From contig JAFQRU010000034.1 of assembly GCA_017409915.1 (NCBI GenBank), positions 1 to 9,112 on the forward strand: 9,112 bases of DNA, given 5' to 3'. Below the pieces are notes generated by a model that saw only the letters and a program-made list of their open reading frames with translations, did no database searches and was not told where the DNA came from. Source of the DNA: Clostridia bacterium. Lineage in GTDB: Bacteria; Bacillota; Clostridia; Monoglobales; Monoglobaceae. The position numbers and the translations under genes were made by a program. Of this stretch, positions 1-7,146 are shown piece after piece; the stretch's first letter is position 1, and each line of letters starts with the position of its first letter.

Positions 1-1
1 A

Positions 2-817
2 GTCCTTGACGAAGAATCTTCTTTAACCGAAAAGGAAAACCCGATTTTAACAGTTAAGAACGGAAGCATCGACTTTAACAATGTCAACTTCAAATACTCA
101 AAGAAGGCAAAGCGCAACTCCCTTTCAAACATTGACCTGCACATAAAATCAGGGGCAACCGTGGGAATTATCGGTGGAACAGGTTCGGGAAAATCCTCCC
201 TTGTTCAGCTTATCCCCCGTCTTTATGACACCACCGAGGGAAGCGTTTTAGTTGGTGGCGTTGATGTTCGGGAATATGGGCTTAAAACCCTGCGCGACAA
301 TGTTTCAATGGTGCTTCAGAAGAATCTTCTCTTCTCGGGAACCATAAAAGAAAATCTCCGCTGGGGCAACGAAAATGCAACAGATGAGGAAATTATAGAT
401 GCTTGTAAATTAGCTCAGGCAGACGAGTTTGTTTCCCTTTTCCCTGACGGCTATGACACAAAGATTGAGCAGGGCGGAACGAATGTTTCAGGTGGACAAA
501 AGCAGAGACTTTGCATAGCAAGAGCCCTTCTTAAAAAGCCGAAAATCCTTATTTTAGACGACTCAACCAGCGCCGTTGACACTAAAACTGACGCTCTTAT
601 CCGTGAAGGATTTAAGAAGTTTATTCCCGAAACAACAAAAATCATTATCGCTCAGCGTATCTCCTCTGTTATGGATGCGGATATGATTATTGTTATGGAA
701 AACGGAGCAATTTCCGATATTGGAACTCACGACGAGCTTATGAAATCAAGCGAGATTTACCGTGAAGTTTACGAAGAACAGACACATGGGGGTGACGAAA
801 ATGAAAAAACCGAATAA
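2..817 (+). CDS. ABC exporter half-transporter, C-terminal ATPase part (degenerate ATP site), 5' truncated
   Basis: The reading frame is open from base 2, so the gene starts left of the window. Only the linker and nucleotide-binding domain (271 residues) are present; the six-helix membrane domain is missing. The GTG at 161 is an internal Val just before Walker A, not a start. Seen: Walker A GGTGSGKS at 173-196, the Q-loop Gln at 317-319, signature VSGGQ at 485-499 and Walker B ending LILDD at 554-562. The catalytic Glu is Asp (560-562), and the switch-loop His is Gln in IAQRIS (653-655). Known: this pair of changes marks the degenerate member of heterodimeric exporters such as TM287/288 and BmrCD. 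The next gene overlaps it by 17 bases and carries the complementary motifs, so the two very likely form one exporter in the cytoplasmic membrane. The substrate (drug, lipid or peptide) is unknown. Confidence 0.93.
   Translation, partial: VLDEESSLTEKENPILTVKNGSIDFNNVNFKYSKKAKRNSLSNIDLHIKSGATVGIIGGTGSGKSSLVQLIPRLYDTTEGSVLVGGVDVREYGLKTLRDNVSMVLQKNLLFSGTIKENLRWGNENATDEEIIDACKLAQADEFVSLFPDGYDTKIEQGGTNVSGGQKQRLCIARALLKKPKILILDDSTSAVDTKTDALIREGFKKFIPETTKIIIAQRISSVMDADMIIVMENGAISDIGTHDELMKSSEIYREVYEEQTHGGDENEKTE
788..795 (+). promoter_or_regulatory. Ribosome binding site deciding the start of the second ABC gene
   Basis: GGGGGTGA lies inside the end of the upstream gene, 5 bases before the ATG at 801. 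In-frame GTG (762) and ATG (786) codons exist further upstream. They lack a well-spaced purine-rich site, so 801 is the preferred start. The overlap suggests translational coupling. Confidence 0.7.
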
Positions 818-2726
818 CGCACCAAAAGGTCGCCCCAATTTTAAGAAGGCTAAAAAGGGAACACTTGGCAGGGTTATAAAAACCCTCTTTAAGTTCTATC
901 CCGTTTTAGTTCCATTCACAGCTTTTTGTATACTGTTCTCCGCAGTTGTTGCAGTTATTCCGGACTTTGTTTTGCAGAAGGTTTTAGACTGCATAAAAAT
1001 CAACAGCGAGACAGGCTCATGGACAGTTGCCAGACCGGAAATTCTCAGATACCTTATTTTTGTGGGAATTCTTTATGTTATCTCTCTTATAGCTGCCGTT
1101 CTTAACACACAGCTTACGGCGGTTATAACCCAAGGGTTCTTGTCAAAGCTTCGTATTTCAATGTTTAAGGGGATGCAAAGTCTTCCTATCCGCTATTTTG
1201 ATACACACAAGCACGGGGACATAATGAGCCATTACACAAACGATATTGACACTCTCCGTCAGCTCATTTCCCAGTCTCTCCCTGCAATTTTAAGAGCAGG
1301 CTCCGTTGTTATCGGTGTGCTTTTCGCAATGCTTTATTTCAGTATATGGATGACCCTCATTGTGCTTTTAGGTGTTGTTCTTATGACCATTGTTACCAAA
1401 AAAGCAGGTGGCGGATCTTCAAAATATTTCATTCGTCAGCAGATGTCTCTCGGTCAAACCGAAGGATATATTCAAGAAATGATGAACGGTCAGAAGGTTA
1501 TCAAGGTTTTCTGCCACGAGGAAGAATGTCAGAAAGACTTTGATAAAATTAATGAGGAGCTTTATAATGACAGCAAGAAAGCTCATTCTTATGCCAATGT
1601 TTTAGGCCCGATTATTCAGAATATCGGTAATATTTTGTATGTTATTATGGCTGTTGCAGGCGGACTTTTCATTGTTACAAAAGCTCCTAATTTCAGCATT
1701 TCAGGTCTTCCTTTTGGCATAAGCATTGTTGTTCCTTTCCTTAATATGACCAAGCAGTTTACGGGAAATGTCAACCAGCTTTCCCAGCAGATTAACTCAA
1801 TCGTTATGGGATGTGCAGGTGCTGACCGAATCTTCTCCCTTATGGACGAACTTCCTGAGGATGACGAGGGTTATGTTACTTTGGTTAACGCCAAAATTTC
1901 CGAGGACGGCAAGGTTACCGAAACAAAACATCACACGGGCCAGTGGGCATGGAAGCATCCTCACGGGGACGGCACATTAACCTACACTCCACTCCGCGGA
2001 GATGTTCGTATTGTGGATGCAACATTCGGTTATACCGAGAACAAGACAGTTCTCCACGATATATCGGTTTATGCAGAGCCCGGCCAAAAGGTTGCTTTCG
2101 TTGGTGCAACGGGCGCAGGAAAGACCACAATAACCAACCTTATCAACCGTTTCTATGACATTGAGGACGGAAAAATCCGCTATGACGGAATCAACATAAA
2201 CAAGATTAAAAAGTCCGATTTAAGACGAAGCCTTGGCATTGTTTTGCAGGACACAAACCTCTTTACGGGAACAGTTATGGATAACATCCGCTATGGAAAC
2301 CTTGACGCCACCGACGAAGAATGTATTGATGCGGCAAAGCTTGCGGGAGCAGACGATTTTATAACAAGACTTCCCGACGGCTATGAAACAATGCTTTCAA
2401 ACAACGGTTCAAACCTTTCCCAGGGTCAGCGCCAGCTTATTTCAATCGCCCGTGCAGCAGTTGCAGACCCTCCCGTTATGATTCTTGACGAGGCAACCTC
2501 TTCCATCGACACCCGAACCGAGGCAATCGTTCAAAGAGGTATGGATTCCCTTATGAAATGCAGAACAGTTTTCGTTATTGCTCACCGTCTTTCAACCGTT
2601 AAAAACTCCGATGTTATTATGGTTATGGACGGCGGGCGGATTATTGAACGCGGAACTCACGACGACTTAATCGCCCAGAAAGGCAAATATTATCAGCTTT
2701 ATACGGGTGCATTTGAATTACAGTAA
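801..2726 (+). CDS. ABC exporter half-transporter, membrane domain fused to ATPase (competent ATP site)
   Basis: A complete 641-residue protein in the cytoplasmic membrane. A basic N-terminal tail (1-31) precedes six predicted helices, roughly at 33-54, 84-107, 160-180, 182-199, 272-293 and 303-320. The ATPase has Walker A GATGAGKT (435-442), signature LSQGQ (539-543), Walker B MILDE (D563, catalytic E564) and the switch His H595 in IAHRLS. Its Walker and switch motifs are intact but its signature has Gln for Gly. That complements the upstream partner, whose signature is intact while its Walker B and switch are altered, so the dimer would have one working and one degenerate site. The linker between membrane domain and ATPase (about 353-398) is longer than usual and contains TGQWAWKHPHGDG. 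The start at 801 is set by the GGGGGTGA site; a terminator follows 6 bases after the stop. The substrate is not identifiable. Confidence 0.95.
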   Translation: MKKPNNAPKGRPNFKKAKKGTLGRVIKTLFKFYPVLVPFTAFCILFSAVVAVIPDFVLQKVLDCIKINSETGSWTVARPEILRYLIFVGILYVISLIAAVLNTQLTAVITQGFLSKLRISMFKGMQSLPIRYFDTHKHGDIMSHYTNDIDTLRQLISQSLPAILRAGSVVIGVLFAMLYFSIWMTLIVLLGVVLMTIVTKKAGGGSSKYFIRQQMSLGQTEGYIQEMMNGQKVIKVFCHEEECQKDFDKINEELYNDSKKAHSYANVLGPIIQNIGNILYVIMAVAGGLFIVTKAPNFSISGLPFGISIVVPFLNMTKQFTGNVNQLSQQINSIVMGCAGADRIFSLMDELPEDDEGYVTLVNAKISEDGKVTETKHHTGQWAWKHPHGDGTLTYTPLRGDVRIVDATFGYTENKTVLHDISVYAEPGQKVAFVGATGAGKTTITNLINRFYDIEDGKIRYDGININKIKKSDLRRSLGIVLQDTNLFTGTVMDNIRYGNLDATDEECIDAAKLAGADDFITRLPDGYETMLSNNGSNLSQGQRQLISIARAAVADPPVMILDEATSSIDTRTEAIVQRGMDSLMKCRTVFVIAHRLSTVKNSDVIMVMDGGRIIERGTHDDLIAQKGKYYQLYTGAFELQ

Positions 2727-2732
2727 GAACAC

Positions 2733-2764
2733 AAAAAGGAAGGCTAAGCCTTCCTTTTTATTTT
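2733..2764 (+). terminator. Rho-independent terminator of the ABC exporter unit
   Basis: The stem GGAAGGC (2738-2744) pairs with GCCTTCC (2748-2754) around the loop TAA, flanked by A5 on the left and T5 then ATTTT on the right. It lies just after the stop at 2724-2726 and before the next promoter. Confidence 0.93.
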
Positions 2765-2772
2765 CCATTCTC

Positions 2773-2801
2773 TTGACAAAATCCGCCCCTCAAAGTATAA
2801 T
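2773..2801 (+). promoter_or_regulatory. Consensus sigma-70/SigA promoter for the MBOAT-DHHW unit
   Basis: TTGACA at 2773-2778 and TATAAT at 2796-2801 match both consensus boxes exactly, with the optimal 17-base spacer. Transcription should start near 2808, giving a leader of about 30 bases, too short for a riboswitch. The promoter sits directly after the preceding terminator, so the two plus-strand units are separate. Confidence 0.92.
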
Positions 2802-2823
2802 TAAATGGTATGAATTTTTAGAG

Positions 2824-2830
2824 AAAGGGG
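2824..2830 (+). promoter_or_regulatory. Ribosome binding site for the TTG-started MBOAT gene
   Basis: AAAGGGG lies 7 bases before the TTG at 2838. The resulting N-terminus (MVFSSLLSLGLFLP) matches the usual start of AlgI-like MBOAT proteins, which supports TTG as the real start. Confidence 0.75.
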
Positions 2831-2837
2831 TATAATC

Positions 2838-4232
2838 TTGGTCTTTTCAAGTCTTCTTTCATTGGGATTATTCCTGCCCATAACTCTTGGGCTTTATTTC
2901 TTAAATAAAAACATTACCTGGCGTAACATTATTCTCCTTATTGCGTCTTTAATCTTCTATGCTTGGGGTGAGCCAATCTTAGTTCTCAATATGCTTTTCA
3001 GCGCATTTGTGGGTTACATAGCAGGCTTTGGGGTTAAAAAGTGGCGTGGCAAACTCGGGGCAAAGCTTTCACTTATAGGTGCAATTGTCATTGACATTGG
3101 TCTTCTTGGAGTTTTCAAGTATACAGGCTTTTTTGTGTCAAATATAAACGCTCTTTTCGGCTTTGGAATTGAGTTTGGAGGCTTCGCTCTTCCTCTTGGA
3201 ATTTCTTTTTACACATTCCAGATTTTATCCTATGTTATCGACGCATATCGTGGCGAGGCAAAGCTTCAAAGGTCCTATTATAAATTTCTTCTTTATGTAA
3301 CAATGTTCCCTCAGCTTGTGGCAGGGCCGATTGTCCGCTATGTTGATATTGAAAAGCAGATAAACCACAGAACAACCACACTTAAAGACTTTGAATACGG
3401 CGTTATCCGCTTTACCCAAGGTATGTTCAAAAAGATAATCCTTGCAAACAGCGCAGGCAAAGTTGTTGACGCTCTCCTTGGAACTGATATGACAAACCTT
3501 TCCTCTTTCGGGGCGTGGCTTGGAATTATTATGTATGCGTTCCAGATTTATTTCGACTTTTCAGGTTACAGCGATATGGCAATCGGACTTGGGCATTTCT
3601 TCGGCTTTAAATTTAAAGAAAACTTCGATTACCCTTATATGTCAAAAAGCATAACTGAATTCTGGAGAAGATGGCATATGTCACTTGGAACATTCTTCCG
3701 TGACTATGTTTATATTCCCCTTGGCGGAAACAGACGCCACCAGCTTCTCAATATTTTCGTTGTCTGGTTCTTAACAGGCTTTTGGCACGGAGCAAGCTGG
3801 AACTTTATTCTCTGGGGACTTTACTATGGTTTATGGCTCATTATTGAGAAAAAGTTCTTGTTTAAATTTTGGGAGAAAGTTCCCGCCTTTATCCGCCTTA
3901 TATACAGCAATTTAATCGTTCTTGGCGGATGGATGCTTTTCTACTTTACGGATTTAGGAAGGCTTAAAGAATATCTTCTTGCCGCCTTTGGTCAGAATCC
4001 ACGCGGAATGAACATTATGGCAGAATATCAGGCACTTTCTAATATCTGGCTTATAATTTTGCTCTTTATATGCTCAACTCCGCTTATCCGCTTTATTGCT
4101 CGCAAAATAAGGAAAAAGAATAGCGCTTTATATTCTGTTTTGCTTCCTGTAAGCATTATTGCAGTTTTCCTTGTATGCTTCACGCTTTTGGTTAAAGATA
4201 CTTACAACCCATTTTTATATTTCAGATTTTAA
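2838..4232 (+). CDS. MBOAT family O-acyltransferase, AlgI-like (polysaccharide O-acetylation)
   Basis: A 464-residue polytopic membrane protein of normal length for AlgI/PatA-type MBOAT enzymes. Seen: an N-terminal hydrophobic FSSLLSLGLFLP segment, the family block LPLGISFYTFQ from residue 118, FDFSGYSDMAIGLG, FWRRWHMSLGTFFRDY with H280, YIPLGGNR, and FWHGASWNF with H317, which corresponds to the essential MBOAT histidine. Known: such proteins take an acyl group, usually acetyl, from a cytoplasmic donor and pass it across the membrane to a surface polysaccharide, often through a partner SGNH-type protein. The partner is the next gene: the stop codon (4230-4232) overlaps that gene's ribosome binding site. 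Translation starts at TTG behind a strong promoter. No polysaccharide synthesis genes are visible beside it, so the acceptor glycan is unknown. DltB is less likely because no dltA, dltC or dltD lies nearby and the partner is DHHW type. Confidence 0.93.
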   Translation: MVFSSLLSLGLFLPITLGLYFLNKNITWRNIILLIASLIFYAWGEPILVLNMLFSAFVGYIAGFGVKKWRGKLGAKLSLIGAIVIDIGLLGVFKYTGFFVSNINALFGFGIEFGGFALPLGISFYTFQILSYVIDAYRGEAKLQRSYYKFLLYVTMFPQLVAGPIVRYVDIEKQINHRTTTLKDFEYGVIRFTQGMFKKIILANSAGKVVDALLGTDMTNLSSFGAWLGIIMYAFQIYFDFSGYSDMAIGLGHFFGFKFKENFDYPYMSKSITEFWRRWHMSLGTFFRDYVYIPLGGNRRHQLLNIFVVWFLTGFWHGASWNFILWGLYYGLWLIIEKKFLFKFWEKVPAFIRLIYSNLIVLGGWMLFYFTDLGRLKEYLLAAFGQNPRGMNIMAEYQALSNIWLIILLFICSTPLIRFIARKIRKKNSALYSVLLPVSIIAVFLVCFTLLVKDTYNPFLYFRF

Positions 4233-4238
4233 GGAGGG
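4231..4238 (+). promoter_or_regulatory. Ribosome binding site of the DHHW gene
   Basis: AAGGAGGG is a near-perfect anti-16S match, 6 bases before the ATG at 4245. It overlaps the stop codon of the MBOAT gene, so ribosomes finishing that gene would unload at this site. Confidence 0.85.
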
Positions 4239-4244
4239 AAAGGT

Positions 4245-5405
4245 ATGAGAGCAAAAATCACTTCAATAACATTTATCGCCCTTCTTCTTTTCTTCTTCTT
4301 GTTCGTTGTTGTCCTGCCAAAAGATGAGAGGGCATCAGAAAAGGAAAACAGACCTCTTGCCGAAATGCCCGAGGCTTCCTTTGAAAACATCTTTTTCGGC
4401 TCCTTTACAACGGATTTTGAAACCTATCTTACAGATAAAGTAGGCTTTCGCAGTTATTTCGTTGACTTTGGTACAAAGCTTGACAAACTCAAAGGAATTG
4501 AAAAAGAGGAATCTGAAAAGGTTGTTACCCTTGCAAGCGGTGGAAAGTTAGTTTTAAGTAGCGGCAAAATTATGGAAGTCTTTAAAGCAAACAAAGACGC
4601 CGAGATAGAATATATTTCCGCTTTAAACAAGCTTTCAGACGAGCTTGACTGCGAAAAATATATAATGCTTGCCCCGACTCAGCTTGAATTTGACGAAAGC
4701 GAATACAGGCACTATGCTGACAGCCAGAAAGAGACAATCGAGAACATTTATGGCGGTCTTAAAGGCTTTAAAACCGTTAATATTTACGACAGCTTAAAGG
4801 AAAACAAAGGGGACTATATCTACTTTAAAACCGACCACCATTGGACTCAGAGAGGCGCATATCTCGCTTATGAGCGTTTAATGGAAACAGTTGGGGATAA
4901 AGCAACTCCTCTTGATGAATTTAAACATGAGAAACTCAGCGGATTTTTAGGGTATTTATACAACCAGGCAAACGAGCCGACATACAGTAAGTTTGCCGAC
5001 GATATTGAATATTTTATGGGGAATGAAAATTACACCATACAGGCAAAAGGCCCTGACGCCGAGGGGAATATCGTTTCTTATCAGCCAAAGATTTATTCAA
5101 TCCCTGACCCGTCTGCTCCTGCTTTATACAGTATTTTTATGGGCGGGGACCACGCCTTTGCAAGAATTGAAACAAATAACAAAAACGGAAAAACCCTGCT
5201 CGTTATAAAAGATTCTTACGCAAATGCTCTTCTTCCGCTCCTTACTGAGAACTATGAGGAAATTTTAGTCATTGACCCAAGAAGCTATTACGGAAAGATT
5301 GCTGACTTAAAAGCAGAATATGACATTGACGAGCTTCTCATAGTAAACTATGTTTTCTCAACAACCTTTACAGATTATATCGGTGCGATAAATAAAATTT
5401 TATAA
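4245..5405 (+). CDS. DHHW family protein, AlgX/AlgJ-like SGNH-fold O-acetyltransferase partner
   Basis: A 386-residue protein with one N-terminal hydrophobic segment (about 5-24) after a short basic start, so probably a signal anchor with the rest outside the membrane. The name-giving motif TDHHW is at 196-200, followed by TQRGAYLAY. Later comes KDSYANALLPLL, with Ser at 324. Known: AlgX and AlgJ use an Asp-x-His pair followed by a downstream Ser as catalytic triad. By analogy D197, H199 and S324 are the candidates here; this mapping is inference. The N-terminal part also has the family features ENRPLAEMP and a DKVGFRSYF stretch. Placed 12 bases after the MBOAT gene, it most likely receives the acetyl group from that protein and transfers it to an extracellular glycan. 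A hairpin terminator begins 3 bases after the stop. Acceptor and specificity cannot be told from sequence. Confidence 0.9.
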   Translation: MRAKITSITFIALLLFFFLFVVVLPKDERASEKENRPLAEMPEASFENIFFGSFTTDFETYLTDKVGFRSYFVDFGTKLDKLKGIEKEESEKVVTLASGGKLVLSSGKIMEVFKANKDAEIEYISALNKLSDELDCEKYIMLAPTQLEFDESEYRHYADSQKETIENIYGGLKGFKTVNIYDSLKENKGDYIYFKTDHHWTQRGAYLAYERLMETVGDKATPLDEFKHEKLSGFLGYLYNQANEPTYSKFADDIEYFMGNENYTIQAKGPDAEGNIVSYQPKIYSIPDPSAPALYSIFMGGDHAFARIETNNKNGKTLLVIKDSYANALLPLLTENYEEILVIDPRSYYGKIADLKAEYDIDELLIVNYVFSTTFTDYIGAINKIL

Positions 5406-5408
5406 ACG

Positions 5409-5442
5409 AAAAAAGCGACTTGTTAAAACAAGTCGCTTTTTT
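5409..5442. terminator. Bidirectional terminator between the DHHW gene and tRNA-Ala
   Basis: GCGACTTG (5415-5422) pairs with CAAGTCGC (5429-5436), extendable by one base pair. A6 (5409-5414) lies on one side and T6 (5437-5442) on the other, so a U-tract follows the hairpin on either strand. It ends the plus-strand MBOAT-DHHW unit and the minus-strand tRNA; its last T pairs with the final A of the tRNA CCA. Confidence 0.93.
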
Positions 5443-5517
5443 GGTGGAGATAAAGAGAGTCGAACTCTTGACCCCCTGCTTGCAAGGCAGGTGCTCTCCC
5501 AACTGAGCTATACCCCC
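5442..5517 (-). tRNA. tRNA-Ala, anticodon UGC
   Basis: A 76-base cloverleaf reads on the minus strand. The acceptor is GGGGGTA with TATCTCC, discriminator A and an encoded CCA. The D-stem is GCTC/GAGC. The anticodon stem is CCTGC/GCAGG around the loop CTTGCAA, giving anticodon TGC at 5484-5482. The variable loop has 5 bases and the T-stem is AAGAG/CTCTT with loop TTCGACT. Acceptor pair 3:70 is G-U, the classic identity element read by alanyl-tRNA synthetase, which agrees with the anticodon. It has its own promoter and terminator and is not beside rRNA genes here. Confidence 0.98.
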
Positions 5518-5529
5518 ACAACAAAATAT

Positions 5530-5558
5530 ATTCTATCACACTTTTTTTCGTTTGTAAA
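5530..5558 (-). promoter_or_regulatory. Promoter of tRNA-Ala
   Basis: On the minus strand, TTTACA (5558-5553) and TAGAAT (5535-5530) are separated by exactly 17 bases. The -10 box ends 12 bases before the first tRNA base, leaving only a very short 5' leader to be removed by RNase P. It lies downstream of the gpmI terminator, so the tRNA appears independent of the glycolytic operon. Confidence 0.8.
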
Positions 5559-5580
5559 GTATTTTTTTAAAATAAAACAT

Positions 5581-5608
5581 AAAAAGGAGAGGTTTTCCTC
5601 TCCTTTTT
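5581..5608 (-). terminator. Rho-independent terminator after gpmI
   Basis: AAAAAGGAGAGG (5581-5592) and CCTCTCCTTTTT (5597-5608) form a perfect inverted repeat around TTTT. Read on the minus strand it begins 3 bases after the gpmI stop, and the hairpin's distal arm ends in T5. It is symmetrical, but only minus-strand traffic from gpmI is expected here. Confidence 0.93.
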
Positions 5609-5611
5609 GTT

Positions 5612-7138
5612 TTATTTAACTATTAAGCTTTCGCCTGTCATTTCCTGTGGCTTTTCAAGGCCCATAAGGTCAAGCATTGTTGGAGCAAGGTCAGCAAGTC
5701 TTCCTGTTTTAAGCTTCTTGTCCTCGCCAACTAAAATAAGAGGAACAACATTTGTTGTGTGGGCAGTAAAGGCTCCGTTTGTGTCATAATCAATCATCTG
5801 GTCTGCGTTGCCGTGGTCAGCTGTAATGAGGGCTACGCCACCCATTTTTTCGATTGCATCAACAGTTCTTCCAAGGCAGGTATCAACTGTTTCAACAGCC
5901 TTAACTGCCGCCTCAAAAACCCCTGTATGACCAACCATATCGCAGTTTGCAAAGTTTAAGACTATAACATCATAATCTCCGCTTTCAATTCTCTTAACGA
6001 CCTCGTCTGTAACCTCAAATGCGCTCATTTCAGGCTGCATATCATAGGTTGCAACCTTTGGAGAATTGATAAGCGCTCTGTCTTCCCCGTCATATTCCTT
6101 TTCAACACCGCCGTTAAAGAAAAATGTTACATGGGCATACTTTTCAGTTTCCGCAATCCTAAGCTGTCTTAAACCCTTCTTGCTTATATATTCGCCGAAA
6201 GTATTCTCTAAGGTCTGTGGCTTAAATGCAACATTGACATTTGGCATAGAAGCGTCATACTGTGTCATACAAACAAAGTATGTCTTAAAGAAATCTCTCT
6301 TAAAGCCTTCAAAAGCCTCATCAACTATTGTTCTTGTTATTTCTCTTGCACGGTCAGGACGGAAATTAAAGAAAATAACGCTGTCGTTTTCCTTAATTTT
6401 GCCAAGAGGTGCACCATTATCGTCTGTTATAACAGTTGGAACAACAAACTCGTCTGTAATATCTTCATTATATGATTTCTGGATAGCGGAAACTGCGGAA
6501 GTATCATAGTTTCCTTCGCCTAAAACCATTGCATTATAAGCTTTTTCAACTCTTTCCCAACGGTTATCTCTATCCATTGCATAATATCTTCCCATAACCG
6601 TTGCAATCTTGCCGATTTCTTTCTCACGGATTTTTTCAACAAGCTCTGATGCAAAGTCTGCACCTGATGACGGAGGAACATCTCGACCGTCTAAGAAACA
6701 ATGAACGAAAACATCCTTTAAGCCGTTTTTCTTGGCAAGGTCCAAAAGGCCGTATAAATGAGTGTTATGGCTATGCACACCGCCGCTTGATAAAAGCCCC
6801 ATAAGGTGAAGAGCAGAGCCGTTTTTCTTGCAGTTTTCAACTGCCTCTAAGAGCACTTCATTTTCGAAGAAATCGCCGTCATTTATTGACTTTGTTATTC
6901 TTGTAAGCTCCTGATAAACAATTCTTCCTGCACCGATGTTGGTGTGACCAACTTCTGAGTTACCCATCTGGCCCTCAGGGAGACCAACATCCATACCTGA
7001 TGCGTGGATAACAGTATTCGGGCAAGACGCCATAAGTTTATCAATATTTGGAGTTTTAGCTGCTTTTATAGCATTACCCAATTCTCTCTCATTTACTCCA
7101 AAGCCGTCCATTATGATTAAAGCATAAGGTTTTTTCAT
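5612..7138 (-). CDS. gpmI: 2,3-bisphosphoglycerate-independent phosphoglycerate mutase
   Basis: A cytoplasmic enzyme interconverting 3-phosphoglycerate and 2-phosphoglycerate. Its 508 residues fit the family length of about 510. It shows the alkaline-phosphatase-type metal sites and phosphatase serine: D11 in IIMDGFG, S61 in QMGNSEVGH, D400 and H404 in CDMVGHTG, D441 and H442 in TADHGNAD, and H460 in AHTTNVP-like AHTTNVVPLI. The transferase domain has GRYYAMDRDNRW and FFNFRPDRAR. The start at 7138 is chosen because MKKPYALIIMDGFG is the family N-terminus and GAAAGGA lies just upstream; the frame remains open to a GTG at 7186, but that would add an unrelated tail. It is the last gene of the pgk-tpiA-gpmI unit, 60 bases after tpiA, and is followed at once by a terminator. 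The family usually depends on Mn2+. Confidence 0.98.
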   Translation of the reverse strand: MKKPYALIIMDGFGVNERELGNAIKAAKTPNIDKLMASCPNTVIHASGMDVGLPEGQMGNSEVGHTNIGAGRIVYQELTRITKSINDGDFFENEVLLEAVENCKKNGSALHLMGLLSSGGVHSHNTHLYGLLDLAKKNGLKDVFVHCFLDGRDVPPSSGADFASELVEKIREKEIGKIATVMGRYYAMDRDNRWERVEKAYNAMVLGEGNYDTSAVSAIQKSYNEDITDEFVVPTVITDDNGAPLGKIKENDSVIFFNFRPDRAREITRTIVDEAFEGFKRDFFKTYFVCMTQYDASMPNVNVAFKPQTLENTFGEYISKKGLRQLRIAETEKYAHVTFFFNGGVEKEYDGEDRALINSPKVATYDMQPEMSAFEVTDEVVKRIESGDYDVIVLNFANCDMVGHTGVFEAAVKAVETVDTCLGRTVDAIEKMGGVALITADHGNADQMIDYDTNGAFTAHTTNVVPLILVGEDKKLKTGRLADLAPTMLDLMGLEKPQEMTGESLIVK

Positions 7139-7146
7139 AGATTTTG

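Noticed and set aside
762..800. Upstream starts (GTG 762, ATG 786) for the second ABC gene
   Set aside because: They add an unrelated tail lying within the previous gene and lack a well-spaced ribosome binding site; ATG 801 has GGGGGTGA 5 bases upstream.
161..817. A 218-residue protein starting at GTG 161
   Set aside because: The frame is open to base 2 and encodes normal ABC linker sequence before it. GTG 161 is the Val directly before Walker A, so it is not a start.
2831..2836. A second TATAAT before the MBOAT gene
   Set aside because: No acceptable -35 box lies about 17 bases upstream, and a start there would remove the ribosome binding site. The exact match at 2773-2801 explains the transcription.
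5442..5517. tRNA-Ala as an integration site for a mobile element
   Set aside because: No integrase, direct repeat of the tRNA 3' end, or compositional break is visible; both sides hold ordinary genes and terminators.
6066..6509. A 147-codon plus-strand open frame within gpmI
   Set aside because: It lies antisense to a well-supported gpmI frame, has no ribosome binding site and no recognisable domain. It is a shadow of the coding strand.
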